Shown: in pieces, positions 1 to 8,509 of the stretch | How positions within the stretch are numbered: position 1 is the stretch's first letter | How the letters are laid out: each line of letters starts with the position of its first letter | Source of the DNA: Hyphomonas sediminis | Lineage (GTDB): Bacteria; Pseudomonadota; Alphaproteobacteria; Caulobacterales; Hyphomonadaceae | DNA: 64,000 nt | Assembly: GCF_019679475.1 (NCBI RefSeq) | Contig: NZ_JAIEZP010000001.1 | Coordinates: forward strand, 3,100,001-3,164,000 | Direction: 5' to 3' | Translations under genes and position numbers: made by a program | Notes under the pieces: generated by a model | What the model saw: the letters and a program-made list of their open reading frames with translations, nothing else | What the model was told of the DNA's origin: nothing | The model's database searches: none

Positions 1-2
1 AG

Positions 3-1211
3 ATCCGGTCCGTCGTCGATGATTTCGTCGGCATCGAAACGGCCTTTACCCAGCCGATCGAGATGCGGGTGTCCGAGCTGCTGACTGGCTCGCGCGGTGA
101 TCTGGCCATCAAAATCTTCGGCACCGACTATGACACTCTGGCCGATCTGGCCGGGCAGATCGAATCAGTTGTCGCCGGTATTCCGGGAGCCTCCGATGTG
201 TTCACAACGTCCAACGACGTCTCTGAATACCTCCAGATCGACATCAATCCCCAGCGCGCCGGGCGCTATGGATTTACCGTTGTCGATATTCAGGAAGAGC
301 TTCGCGCACGGTTCGAAGGCGTGACGGTCGGCGAAATCATCGAGCCTGGCCGGCGAACGCCCATACTGGTGCGATATGATCGTGAGGTGACCAGCAGCGT
401 CCCGGATGTCTCGCAGATCAACCTGGTCAACCCGCAGGGCATTCGTGTGCCCTTGAATGAAGTTGCCACGATCGAAAGAGTGTCAGGCCTGGCTGCGGCA
501 GCCAGGGAAAATGCCTCGCGCTACGCTGTGGTCCAAGCCTTTGTCGAGGGCCGGGATCTGGTCAGCTTCGTGAATGACGCTCAGCGTGGAGTAAGCGAGC
601 AGATCGACTTGCCGACTGGTTACACGCTGGAGTTCGGAGGTGAGTTTGAAAATCAACGCCGCGCCTCGGCGCGCCTCATACTGATGGTCCCGCTTTCGAT
701 CGGACTTATTTTCATCGTTCTGTTTGTCACCCTGCGATCCCTGCGCCAGTCGCTCCTCATCCTGTTCAACATCCCGTTTGCCCTTGTCGGCGGGATCATC
801 GCGCTGAGCCTTTCGGGGGAATACCTGTCAGTGCCGGCATCGGTTGGCCTGATCGCACTACTTGGCGTGGCGGTGCTGAACGGGCTGGTTCTTGTCACCT
901 GTTTCAACGATCTGCACCTCGTTGGTCATCCCCTTGAGAAGGCGGTCCAGATCGGTTCGGTCCGCCGCCTTCGGCCCGTGCTGATGACGGCGACGACTGC
1001 CGCCTTTGGTCTTGCACCATTGCTTTTTGCCAGTGGTCCGGGATCGGAACTGCAACGCCCGCTCGCCATCGTGGTCATGGGAGGATTGGGCTCGTCGACA
1101 CTTCTGACCTTGTACCTCTTGCCGGTGCTCTATCGCCAGTTCGGCGCCGACAAATCCGCCCCATCGCTACACGCCGGAGATGTCCAATGGACACGACCCT
1201 TCGCAAGCTGA
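3..1211 (+). CDS. Heavy-metal RND efflux pump (CzcA/CusA family), C-terminal part
   Basis: The reading frame is open from the first bases of the window, so the gene starts upstream; the methionine at 63 is internal. The visible ~400 residues match the second half of an HME-type RND inner-membrane pump: a periplasmic docking/porter stretch (PIEMRVSELLTGSRGDLAIK, an ordinary CzcA/CusA signature) followed by a hydrophobic block from about residue 220, including the family-typical GLIALLGVAVLNGLVLV and RLRPVLMTATTAAFGLAPLL segments. The family exports divalent or monovalent metal ions using the proton gradient, together with a periplasmic adaptor and an outer-membrane channel. The next two genes overlap or nearly overlap it and include a TolC-like channel, which fits one efflux operon. 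The substrate metal cannot be read from this part. Family assignment is secure. Confidence 0.93.
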   Translation: MRSVVDDFVGIETAFTQPIEMRVSELLTGSRGDLAIKIFGTDYDTLADLAGQIESVVAGIPGASDVFTTSNDVSEYLQIDINPQRAGRYGFTVVDIQEELRARFEGVTVGEIIEPGRRTPILVRYDREVTSSVPDVSQINLVNPQGIRVPLNEVATIERVSGLAAAARENASRYAVVQAFVEGRDLVSFVNDAQRGVSEQIDLPTGYTLEFGGEFENQRRASARLILMVPLSIGLIFIVLFVTLRSLRQSLLILFNIPFALVGGIIALSLSGEYLSVPASVGLIALLGVAVLNGLVLVTCFNDLHLVGHPLEKAVQIGSVRRLRPVLMTATTAAFGLAPLLFASGPGSELQRPLAIVVMGGLGSSTLLTLYLLPVLYRQFGADKSAPSLHAGDVQWTRPFAS

Positions 1212-1498
1212 CGCTTGTCGCACCCGCTTTGATCCAGGTTACGTTGATGGACTGCCTTGACGCCATTGAGCCGGCCCTGGCCGGCTACACCGTGCTGACC
1301 GGGGAAGGGCGCGGCGATGGCGCCGACCTTCCAACGGCCGCTGAACGCGTGCGTGGCGCGATGCGGGTGGTCACCGTGCTCATGGTCGTGCCAGAGCGCG
1401 AAATCGCCCCGATCCTCGAAGCGGTCCGGCAGGCTTGCCCGCGGCCCAACATCGCCTATTGGGTGGAGCCCATCCTCGAGTTTGGACGGTTGAAATGA
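1187..1498 (+). CDS. DUF3240 (P-II-like) small protein of metal efflux operon
   Basis: A 103-residue cytosolic protein starting inside the end of the RND gene (25 bp overlap) and ending in an ATGA overlap with the next gene, so all three are translationally linked. The sequence has the P-II/CutA-like pattern of DUF3240: a first beta strand (KLTLVAPALIQVTLMDCL), a G-rich loop in the middle and a second strand (VVTVLMVVPEREIAPIL). DUF3240 proteins are often found next to CzcA/CusA pumps and are thought to sense or modulate, but their biochemical role is not settled. Assignment rests on pattern and context. Confidence 0.75.
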   Translation: MDTTLRKLTLVAPALIQVTLMDCLDAIEPALAGYTVLTGEGRGDGADLPTAAERVRGAMRVVTVLMVVPEREIAPILEAVRQACPRPNIAYWVEPILEFGRLK

Positions 1499-2739
1499 CA
1501 ATGCGTTTCTTCGTCGTTGCAACGCTTTGCCTCTTTTGCGCAGGCGGGCCGTCCGTCGCGCAGGACGCTCTCGTTTTCCAACTCATGGAAGATGCCATAC
1601 CCGCGACGCCCGCTGCCGAAATTGCCCGGGCCGACATCGAAAGGTCGAAATCCGTCGGGGAGCAATTGGTTGCGGGGCCCTATGAATTTGAACTGACCGC
1701 ATCTGGCGGGTATCGGCGCGTCGAAGCGGCCATGGTTCCGGATATGGGCTACAGTGAATGGTCCCTCGACCTGACCCGCGCGGTTCGCCTGCCTGAAAAG
1801 CGGCAGGTTGATCGCGCACTGGCGAGCGTGGAACAGGACATTGCGGCGGCCCGCCGGGAGTTGAGTTTCTACGAGGAAAGACTGGCATTTGTCGGCTTGT
1901 GGAATGAATGGGCGCGCTGGGCGGCCCTGACCGAAACCTCAAGCCAATTGGCTGATAGTGCTCACGAACTGACCCGGCTGGCTCAGGCAAGGGTCGATGC
2001 AGGCTCTGGCCGGCAGGTTGAGGCGGACCTTCTGGCTGCCGAAGCCAGAGCCCTGCAGCTGATCGCCGGGGATGACCGTCTTCGCGTTGAGGCTGCACGT
2101 GCCGGGCTTCTGCAGCGCTATCCTGGCCTGAGCTTGCCTGAAGCCCCCCCCAGGCTTGACCTCGGCCCCGACCGCGTCGCCGCCATGCTGGCTCAGAGCG
2201 ATGCCCCGGCAGCCGCCACCCGACAGGCCGCCTTGGAGGCCGAACGCGCAAGGTTGCTACTGCGCCGTTCCAATGCCGAGCGTCGCCCGGATCCGACCTT
2301 CGGTGTCGGCCTGCGAAATGAATTTGGCGGGGATGAGACCGCGATTGTGGCCTCGGTCTCTATTCCCCTTGGTGGCCGATCGCGCAGCAGTCGGGTCAGC
2401 GAAGCATCGGCGGTCGCAAGGCTTGCTGAAGCCGAGCAGCGCCGCAGGGCTTTGGACCTTGACGCCAGAATTCTGGAAGCGCGCCACCGGTATGACCGCT
2501 CAGACCGCCTTCTGGCCGGCGCCAAGGCGACGCTCGACCTGACAGCCAGCGCGCTTGACCGAATGCAGGCCGGCTATGACCTCGGTGAGGTTCGACTGGA
2601 TGAGATCATTCCCGTGCGCCGCCGTCTGGCGGAAGCCGCACGCGTTCTGGCTGGGCATGAGACCGAGCGTCAGGCCGCCTATCTCGACCTGGCGGTTCTT
2701 CTGGACGTTGAATGCGGATCCACGGAGTTGCCAGACTAG
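1495..2739 (+). CDS. TolC-family outer membrane efflux protein
   Basis: The start at 1495 is chosen over an upstream in-frame methionine because it overlaps the stop of the preceding gene (ATGA) and gives a clean signal peptide (MTMRFFVVATLCLFCAGG, cleavage near SVAQ). The mature ~390-residue protein has the long amphipathic helices, rich in Ala, Arg and Glu, and the two internally similar halves typical of outer-membrane efflux proteins, including a conserved-looking ARVDAGSGRQVEADLLAAEA helix and a DLGEVRLDEIIPVRR segment near the C-terminus. It would form the outer-membrane exit duct for the upstream RND pump. The membrane-fusion (CzcB-like) gene is not visible and may lie upstream of the window. 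Confidence 0.85.
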   Translation: MTMRFFVVATLCLFCAGGPSVAQDALVFQLMEDAIPATPAAEIARADIERSKSVGEQLVAGPYEFELTASGGYRRVEAAMVPDMGYSEWSLDLTRAVRLPEKRQVDRALASVEQDIAAARRELSFYEERLAFVGLWNEWARWAALTETSSQLADSAHELTRLAQARVDAGSGRQVEADLLAAEARALQLIAGDDRLRVEAARAGLLQRYPGLSLPEAPPRLDLGPDRVAAMLAQSDAPAAATRQAALEAERARLLLRRSNAERRPDPTFGVGLRNEFGGDETAIVASVSIPLGGRSRSSRVSEASAVARLAEAEQRRRALDLDARILEARHRYDRSDRLLAGAKATLDLTASALDRMQAGYDLGEVRLDEIIPVRRRLAEAARVLAGHETERQAAYLDLAVLLDVECGSTELPD

Positions 2740-2776
2740 CTCGAACCACTCTCTGTTTTTCGCGGACACGCAGGTC

Positions 2777-3297
2777 TCACGCAGCGGCAGCGATCAGCTC
2801 GCGCCATTCGCGAAGCGCGACGTCACGGTTCTTCTTGAAATTTGAGCGGGAGTAGAAATGCCTTTCGAGATTGAAGTGATTGTATACTGAGGAATGGAGC
2901 GAGGCGAACTTCTGTAAACTTCGCACGCGCCGCAAAGGGGACATCGCCCGCGCTCTTCGTCGAAACGGCAAGTGTGAGTTTTCGGCCCCCGTTATTGAAG
3001 TGTCGGCCAGTCTCCTGGCGCAATTCGTTCCCGGTCATCTTCATTGCAGCACTGTATGAGTGGCAACGATCTGTCACAAAAAACTGCGGATTGCCGTTTA
3101 CGGATCTTGCGGGCAAAGAAAGTACCGAACCGATCGACCCAGTGGCGGACCGTTTCATGACAAATATCGATCCCGCGCTCGTGAAGCAGGTCTTCAACAT
3201 TGCGCAGCGACCGCGAGAAACGGAAATACATCATCACCGCAAGCTGGATGATTTCGGGCGATGTCTTGAAGTAGCGGAACGGTGATTTTTTCATCAT
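2777..3297 (-). pseudogene. IS6-family transposase, internally deleted and frameshifted
   Basis: Read on the minus strand, the N-terminus (KKSPFRYFKTSPEIIQLAVM) and the helix after it (NVEDLLHERGIDICHETVRH) are close to the intact IS6 transposase at 5703-6407. After the RKRQ residues about 80 codons, containing the first catalytic aspartates, are missing. The frame then shifts into FVTDRCHSYSAAMK and shifts again into the C-terminal RRVRSLQKFASLHSSVYNHF block. At least one internal deletion and two frameshifts are therefore present and the copy cannot be active. It lies in the same orientation as the intact copy. Clear terminal inverted repeats were not defined. Confidence 0.85.
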
Positions 3298-3463
3298 CCG
3301 AAGCTAAACGCCAGGATTGATCACCTCAAGGCTGGTTCCTTTGACAACGCCCAAACGAAGCCGAACTTCTCCGAAGGCGGTCATAGGCTGGCCTATAGCG
3401 AAAGACAGAAACAGAACGCCGCTTAGTGCTGGCTTATGCGCGAATGCGGCCGGCGGCCGTGAA

Positions 3464-4324
3464 CTAAGGATTACAATATTGGCAGTGCGCTGGATCTGCC
3501 TCCGTCAACCCGTCTGACCGCGGCATAGGCCGTTCATTGTCGCAGGCGTAACAGCCCAGAACTTCATATAGTACCCATTGCGTCGGTGCTCCGCACCAGC
3601 TGCAGGGTAGTCCTTGTTCAGTTCGTTTCACACCCCAGCCGGGCGCCGCACACATGGAACATGTCCGCGAAAGGCGACCTGCAAATTTTCTCGCCAGCGA
3701 CCCGATGGACATCATCCGTTTGGGATTGAAGTGGGCGCGCATGTCGGTCTGAACGAACGCCAGGCCATCGCTCGAAACACGGGCCGCTTGCACGATCGCC
3801 GCTTCCAGGTTCTCTAAGGTCTGTAGGCCCCTCTGAGCTCTACTCGCAGGGAAAATGTGTGGCCGCACAATCATCGCTTGATCGGGAAACCCGGCCGCAC
3901 GAACCTGATCTGCAATATCGGTCAAGCATCTGGTTTCCCAGCTCACATAAGTGGGTGAAAGATCGACACTTTGATCGATCGCGACGAGACCGCTTTTCGC
4001 GTCGATCAGCACGATTTTTTCGAGGCCGACCGGGATAAAGGGCATTTGAGGATGCGGCCCGAAGCTGCCTTCGCTCGCAATAGCAAGATCCAGCCCGGGC
4101 ACTTTCAATCCAAGCCGGGCTTTGGCGACAAGCACCTCATCCATGCTGCCTGGCCGCTCGATCTCGCCTGAAAACGTTCCCAATTGGTCTGTGTCGAGAT
4201 CACCGGGCACTTCGATGTCGATGCCCAGGATGTCCCGGAACGCGGGGCCAATGGCGCGCTCCTTGCCGTGCATGGTGGCAAGGACCGCGCGGCGTCCGGC
4301 AAAGGCGGATGCAAGCCCTTGCAT
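3464..4324 (-). CDS. DUF6671-like protein with cysteine-rich C-terminus
   Basis: A 286-residue protein whose start codon overlaps the stop of the cysD-like gene (TGATG), so the two are co-translated. The N-terminal ~220 residues contain an ordered alpha/beta region (GRRAVLATMHGKERAIGP, then DLAIASEGSFGPHP) that I recall from DUF6671 proteins. The last ~70 residues hold four CxxC-type pairs (CSMC, CSWC, CYACD, CQYC), which suggests two zinc ribbons. No enzymatic function is established. Its position after a sulfate-adenylyltransferase-like gene and a DabA remnant suggests a role linked to bicarbonate or sulfur-nucleotide chemistry, but that is inference. The family name is from memory; the zinc-ribbon reading is from the sequence. 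Confidence 0.6.
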   Translation of the reverse strand: MQGLASAFAGRRAVLATMHGKERAIGPAFRDILGIDIEVPGDLDTDQLGTFSGEIERPGSMDEVLVAKARLGLKVPGLDLAIASEGSFGPHPQMPFIPVGLEKIVLIDAKSGLVAIDQSVDLSPTYVSWETRCLTDIADQVRAAGFPDQAMIVRPHIFPASRAQRGLQTLENLEAAIVQAARVSSDGLAFVQTDMRAHFNPKRMMSIGSLARKFAGRLSRTCSMCAAPGWGVKRTEQGLPCSWCGAPTQWVLYEVLGCYACDNERPMPRSDGLTEADPAHCQYCNP

Positions 4325-5217
4325 CAGAAATATCCATCACGCTTCTGATGTTCGAGCGTGCCTTCGTCGCCGATCCGGCCATTTCGTTCGGATCTCTTGC
4401 TTTGAAGCGTCTCCCTGACCACCGCCGACAGCGTCTCGGCCCCCGATTCCGTTGCGGCAGTGACGGGCCAGCAGCCAAGTGAGCGGAACCGGACCTTTCG
4501 CGGTTCAGGCGCGCCCAATCCCAGTTTTTCCGCCCGTTTCGGATCGTCGATCACGATCCACTGCCCCTTGTGGAATACCACGGGACGCTCCGCCGCAAAA
4601 TAAAGCGGGCAAAGGCCGATGTTCCGGGTCAGAATCCACGCCCAAAGGTCAAACTCGGTCCAGTTTGAAAGCGGGAATACGCGCAGGGTCTGATCGGGCC
4701 GGCGTCGCCAGTTGTCGTTATTCCAGAGTTCAGGGCGCTGCTGTTTGGGATCCCAGCTATGACGTCGACCGCGAACGGAAACGATCCTCTCTTTCGCGCG
4801 GGAGGCTTCTTCGTCGCGGCGCGCACCGCCAAAAATGACATCGTACCGGCCGGCCTCGAGCGCCTGTTTCAGGGGGTCGGTTCGCATCACGCTGGTATAG
4901 TGCGATCCATGCTCGATGGGATTGAGGCCGGCCTCGCGTCCCTCCTCGTTGTGATGGATCACGAGTTCAAAGCGGTTCTCTGCAGCAAAGCGACTTCGGA
5001 AATCGAGCACGTCCCGGAATTCCCAGGTCGAGTCGATATGCAGCAAAGGCATGGGCGGAGGCGACGGGTAAAAGGCCCGAAGCGCCAGATGTGCCAGAAC
5101 TGTCGAATCCTTGCCGCCCGAATAAAGCAGGACGGGCCGTTCGGATTCTGCCACGCCCTCTCGCAGGATCTGTATGGCTTCGCTTTCCAACTGGTCGAGA
5201 TACAAGGGCGCCGTCAT
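4324..5217 (-). CDS. cysD: Sulfate adenylyltransferase subunit 2 (CysD-like)
   Basis: The start at 5217 is preferred because it overlaps the stop of the upstream dabA remnant (ATGA); a longer start at 5280 would read into that gene. The ~297-residue protein has the PP-loop SGGKDS near residue 33, the [13 protein letters not shown] segment, the [17 protein letters not shown] block and the conserved CysD C-terminus ([22 protein letters not shown] region). The family adenylates sulfate with ATP as a CysD-CysN heterodimer in assimilatory sulfate activation. No cysN GTPase gene is nearby, which is unusual, so it may pair with a partner elsewhere or have been recruited to another adenylation role. 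Family assignment is strong; the physiological role is uncertain. Confidence 0.88.
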   Translation of the reverse strand: MTAPLYLDQLESEAIQILREGVAESERPVLLYSGGKDSTVLAHLALRAFYPSPPPMPLLHIDSTWEFRDVLDFRSRFAAENRFELVIHHNEEGREAGLNPIEHGSHYTSVMRTDPLKQALEAGRYDVIFGGARRDEEASRAKERIVSVRGRRHSWDPKQQRPELWNNDNWRRRPDQTLRVFPLSNWTEFDLWAWILTRNIGLCPLYFAAERPVVFHKGQWIVIDDPKRAEKLGLGAPEPRKVRFRSLGCWPVTAATESGAETLSAVVRETLQSKRSERNGRIGDEGTLEHQKRDGYF

Positions 5218-5700
5218 GCGGCCGCGGCGCGGTCGGCGCGCTCCCGCAAGGGCGCCGGCTCCCAGTTGAGTTCGCCGCAATAGCGCTCGGCGAGGCTGCC
5301 TGCATCATCGACCGTGTAAAGATGAAGCCAGCCATTCTCGAAGAGATCGCGGACATTCGGGTGGCGCGCGAGTATGCTGCTGATCGCCGCTTTCGGCGCG
5401 GCGACGCAAACCGTCAACCGGATTGGATCATGGGCCAGTTTCTCGCCGTCATGAACGGACTGGATCGGCAGGCCGGTACGAAGAACGCCGCCATTGCCCT
5501 CAAGCACGCCAAAACCGCCGACGACATTGTGCAACACCTTGTTTCCGCCGCCAAAGATATCCGGCGCAACCGCAGATCCGTAGTATTGAAGGCTGATCCA
5601 GCTGGCGACGACCACGGGCGCCGTCAGGATCAGTTCAAGGACCCGGAAGGGCGCTGTCAGACGAATACGAACCCGTCTCTGATAGTCGCGCGCGAGCGGG
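5214..5700 (-). pseudogene. dabA: DabA (DUF2309/UPF0753) C-terminal remnant
   Basis: Only the last ~160 codons remain. The frame reads [20 protein letters not shown], then [18 protein letters not shown], then [20 protein letters not shown] and ends with an [11 protein letters not shown] segment, all hallmarks of the DabA C-terminus. DabA is the large cytosolic, zinc-dependent subunit of the DAB inorganic-carbon accumulation complex and normally has about 800-1000 residues. The reading frame is recognisable up to the edge of the IS6 transposase stop codon at 5703, so IS insertion or recombination removed the rest, including the catalytic part. Its stop overlaps the cysD-like start. No dabB is visible. 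A short product could still be made from an internal GTG near 5615. Confidence 0.85.
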
Positions 5701-5702
5701 CC

Positions 5703-6407
5703 TCAGGCAGCGAGAAGCTCGCGCCATTCGAGAAGAGCGGCGTCACGTAGCGATTTGAACCTGGCCCTGCTCTCGATATTCCTTTGATGGTTGAAGTGAT
5801 TGTACACAGACGAATGTATTGACGCGAACTTCTGGAGACTTCGCATTCGCCGGAAACGGGACATGGCTCGCTCTCGTCGGCGGAAAGGCTGGTGCGAGTT
5901 TTCGGAGCGGTTGTTCAGGTGGCGGCCGGTTTCGCGGCGGTGCGCGTTTCCAATTTCGCGCATTGCGGCACCATACGAGCGAAGCCTGTCGGTCACCACA
6001 ACCTGAGGATTGCCATATCGCTTCATGGCTTTTCTGAGGAATTTCAAGGCTGCAGCTTTGTCGCGTTTCTTCGTCACATACGCTTCAAGCACCTCCCCTT
6101 CGTGATCCACCGCACGCCACAGGTAGTGGGTCTCGCCTCGAATTTTCACGAAGACCTCATCCAGGTGCCAACGCCATTGGTTGACCCGGCGCATCGCCTC
6201 AGACCTACGCTTACGGATTTTATCTGCGAAGTATGTCCCGAATCGATCGACCCAGAGACGCACGCTTTCGTGACAAACATCTATACCGCGCTCGTGCAGT
6301 AGGTCTTCGACGTTGCGAAGCGACAGGGGAAATCGGACATACATCAGCACGCCAAGCTGGATGATCTCGGGCGAGGTCTTGAAGTACCGGAAGGGGTTCT
6401 TGCTCAT
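5703..6407 (-). CDS. IS6-family DDE transposase, apparently intact
   Basis: The 234-residue protein is the usual length for IS6/IS26-type transposases. It has the N-terminal helix-turn-helix part (FRYFKTSPEIIQLGVL, NVEDLLHERGIDVCHESVRL), the WRWHLDEVFVKIRGETHYLW catalytic-core start containing the first Asp, a second Asp in VVTDRLRSYGAAMREI and the C-terminal Glu region around NNRSENSHQPFRRRERAMSR. The gene sits between the dabA remnant on its left and a HlyD-like adaptor on its right; both neighbours are truncated exactly on the side facing the IS. A second, broken copy lies at 2777-3297 in the same orientation, a layout IS6 elements use to form pseudo-compound transposons. The terminal repeats could not be delimited by eye. 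Confidence 0.92.
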   Translation of the reverse strand: MSKNPFRYFKTSPEIIQLGVLMYVRFPLSLRNVEDLLHERGIDVCHESVRLWVDRFGTYFADKIRKRRSEAMRRVNQWRWHLDEVFVKIRGETHYLWRAVDHEGEVLEAYVTKKRDKAAALKFLRKAMKRYGNPQVVVTDRLRSYGAAMREIGNAHRRETGRHLNNRSENSHQPFRRRERAMSRFRRMRSLQKFASIHSSVYNHFNHQRNIESRARFKSLRDAALLEWRELLAA

Positions 6408-6472
6408 ATTCCAAGGCTAAACGCCCTGCCCGGCTGGCTCAAGACCCGGTTCCGCTGACATCACCCCAGGGC

Positions 6473-7345
6473 ATGGTGGACGCCCGGGAGGTTCGTGCCG
6501 CCAGCAAGGTCACCGGACGCATCGAAACTTTTCATGTGGCCGAAGGGGACAGGGTTGCTGCCGGACAGCTCCTCTTCACAGTCGACAGTCCTGAAGTCGC
6601 TGCCCGCTCGAAACAGGCTGGCGGCGCCGTCACGGCAGCGCAGGCTGCCGAGGCAAAGGCACAGGATGGCACCCGTCCTGAAGATATAAGGGCCGCAGAG
6701 GCCCAATGGCGCCGGGCAGAATCGGCTGCCGAACTCGCCGATGCGACCTATGCCCGGATCCAGCGCCTTTTCGACGAAGGCGTCACCACCGGCCAGCAGC
6801 GCGACGAGGCTGAAGCCAATGCCATCGCCTCACGTCAAACTGCACGCGCAGCAAGGGCCCAATATGACCAGGCCCTGGCCGGTGCGCGCGCCGAGGACAA
6901 GATCGCTGCAAGCGGCCAACTCGAACAGGCCCTCGGCGCGTACGCTGAAGTGGAGGCCGCCGCTGCCGAAACAAGGGTTGTCTCCCCCGTCGATGGCGAG
7001 GTCGGAAAGCGCCTCGCCCAGACCGGAGAACTCGTGCCACAGGGATTTCCTGTCTTCATGGTCACCGAGGTCCAGGATCCCTGGGTTACCGTGTTCATCC
7101 GGGAAGACCAGTTCAATGACCTGAAACAGGGCGCGGTCTACACAGGTCATGTTCCGGCGCTCGGCAATCTGGCTGCCGCTTTCCGCGTGACATTCATTGC
7201 ACCCGCCGGAGATTTTGCGACCTGGCGCGCCACACGCCAGTCGACAGGCTATGACATCAAGAGTTTTGAAGTCAGGCTTGCCCCGACAGAGCCCATCGAC
7301 CGGCTCCGCCCCGGCATGACCGTGCTTTTCGACTGGCCGCAATGA
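6473..7345 (+). CDS. HlyD-family periplasmic adaptor, 5'-truncated by IS6
   Basis: The frame is open through the IS6 border (about 6420) and the first methionine is at 6473. The protein opens directly in the first lipoyl half-motif (VRAASKVTGRIETFHVAEGD), continues with the long coiled-coil hairpin (residues ~45-165, rich in Ala, Glu and Arg) and closes with the second lipoyl half (VVSPVDGEVGKRLAQTGELV) and a beta-barrel region. The usual N-terminal cytoplasmic segment and membrane anchor of HlyD/EmrA/YbhG proteins are missing, so a product from this start would not be exported or anchored normally. It is followed after 3 bp by two ABC-2 permeases and would have linked them to an outer-membrane channel. 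Probably a broken gene unless an IS-derived start supplies a leader. Confidence 0.82.
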   Translation: MVDAREVRAASKVTGRIETFHVAEGDRVAAGQLLFTVDSPEVAARSKQAGGAVTAAQAAEAKAQDGTRPEDIRAAEAQWRRAESAAELADATYARIQRLFDEGVTTGQQRDEAEANAIASRQTARAARAQYDQALAGARAEDKIAASGQLEQALGAYAEVEAAAAETRVVSPVDGEVGKRLAQTGELVPQGFPVFMVTEVQDPWVTVFIREDQFNDLKQGAVYTGHVPALGNLAAAFRVTFIAPAGDFATWRATRQSTGYDIKSFEVRLAPTEPIDRLRPGMTVLFDWPQ

Positions 7346-7348
7346 GTC

Positions 7349-8509
7349 ATGGCGATGCGGGCATTCCTTTCCGCCTTCTGCCGGGAAATCCTTTTCCTGA
7401 GGCATAGTTTCTGGGACCGCGTGGTCATCCTCTGGATGCCACTCCTGTTGCTCGGACTGCCAGCCATGCAATTCTCTTCCGGCGTTATCCGGAACCTTCC
7501 CATCATTATCGTCGACCAGGACCAGACGCAGGCGTCGAGAGAGCTCGCGCACCGGATCGATGCGGCGCCCGAAGTCCGCGTCCTGGCAAGAATCCCGGAC
7601 TTCGGCGAAGCAGAAGAACACGTCCGTACACGCAAGGCCTATGCGCTGGTCATGATCCCCGACGGGGCAGAGTCCGACATCCTGCAAGGCGGGTCAGCAG
7701 CGATCAGCATCTTCTACAATGCAAGCTACTCCACAGCCTCCGGATCGGCATTGCGCGCGGTCCGGGCGGCCGTACAGGATTATTCGGCCAAGCTTGCCAT
7801 CGAGCGCGTTGCGGCGTTCGGGACCAGCCAGGCTCGACCTGCCCCCGTCACCGTCCAGACGACGATCCTTTTCAATCCGCAACGCAGCTACGAATTCCAG
7901 CTTGTTTCCCTGCTGCACCCGGCGCTCCTGCACCTTGCTTTCATGATTGCCGTGACAGGCGCCCTCGGCCGCGAACTCCGGGACGGGACGATCGGCGACT
8001 GGCTGGCAGGACGCCCAGGTGCTGCCAGCGCCATTGCAGGCAAGCTCGCCCCTTATGGCCTGGTCTTCATGGTCTGGAGCGGACTTGCCACGTCCTATCT
8101 CGCTGTCCTTCGCGGCTGGCCAATCCATGGCAGCCTGCCGCTGATCATGTCAGGCTACCTGGCGATGTATGCCGCCTATGCCGGGATTGCGCTCTTCATC
8201 GTCGGTCTGACCCGCTCCATGCTGCAATCCCTCTCCATGAGCGGGCTTTATGCCGGCGCCTCCTTTGCCTTTGCAGGCGCAATCTTCCCGATCCAGTCCG
8301 CATCCTCCTTTGCCCAGTTCTGGAGCGCCATCCTGCCCTATACCTGGTTTGCAAAACTCCTGTCCGAACAATGGAGCATGGCAAGCCCGCCCTCGGTCTC
8401 GCTGGGGCATATCGGTATCATGATGTTCATGGCGCTCGCCGGAGGAGTGATAGGTTTGCCGTCTTACATCCGTTCGGCCAGCCAGCCAGCCAGCTGGGGG
8501 CGCCGATGA
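7349..8509 (+). CDS. ABC-2 type transporter permease (first of pair)
   Basis: A 386-residue membrane protein with one N-terminal TM helix (VVILWMPLLLLGLPAMQF), a large periplasmic domain of ~150 residues beginning LPIIIVDQDQTQASRELAHR, and a cluster of about five TM helices in the C-terminal half. This is the YhhJ/YbhR-type ABC-2 permease architecture (LPxxIVDxDxSxxSR-type loop). Such permeases act with a HlyD-like adaptor and an ATPase to export drugs or other small molecules. The gene begins 3 bp after the adaptor and its stop overlaps the start of the second permease. No ATPase gene is present in the operon segment seen here. Confidence 0.85.
   Translation: MAMRAFLSAFCREILFLRHSFWDRVVILWMPLLLLGLPAMQFSSGVIRNLPIIIVDQDQTQASRELAHRIDAAPEVRVLARIPDFGEAEEHVRTRKAYALVMIPDGAESDILQGGSAAISIFYNASYSTASGSALRAVRAAVQDYSAKLAIERVAAFGTSQARPAPVTVQTTILFNPQRSYEFQLVSLLHPALLHLAFMIAVTGALGRELRDGTIGDWLAGRPGAASAIAGKLAPYGLVFMVWSGLATSYLAVLRGWPIHGSLPLIMSGYLAMYAAYAGIALFIVGLTRSMLQSLSMSGLYAGASFAFAGAIFPIQSASSFAQFWSAILPYTWFAKLLSEQWSMASPPSVSLGHIGIMMFMALAGGVIGLPSYIRSASQPASWGRR

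Noticed and set aside
1583-2251. 222-codon minus-strand ORF opposite the TolC-like gene
   Set aside because: Low-complexity Arg/Pro-rich shadow without recognisable domains.
6830-7687. 285-codon minus-strand ORF opposite HlyD and the first permease
   Set aside because: Shadow ORF in GC-rich sequence spanning two well-supported genes.
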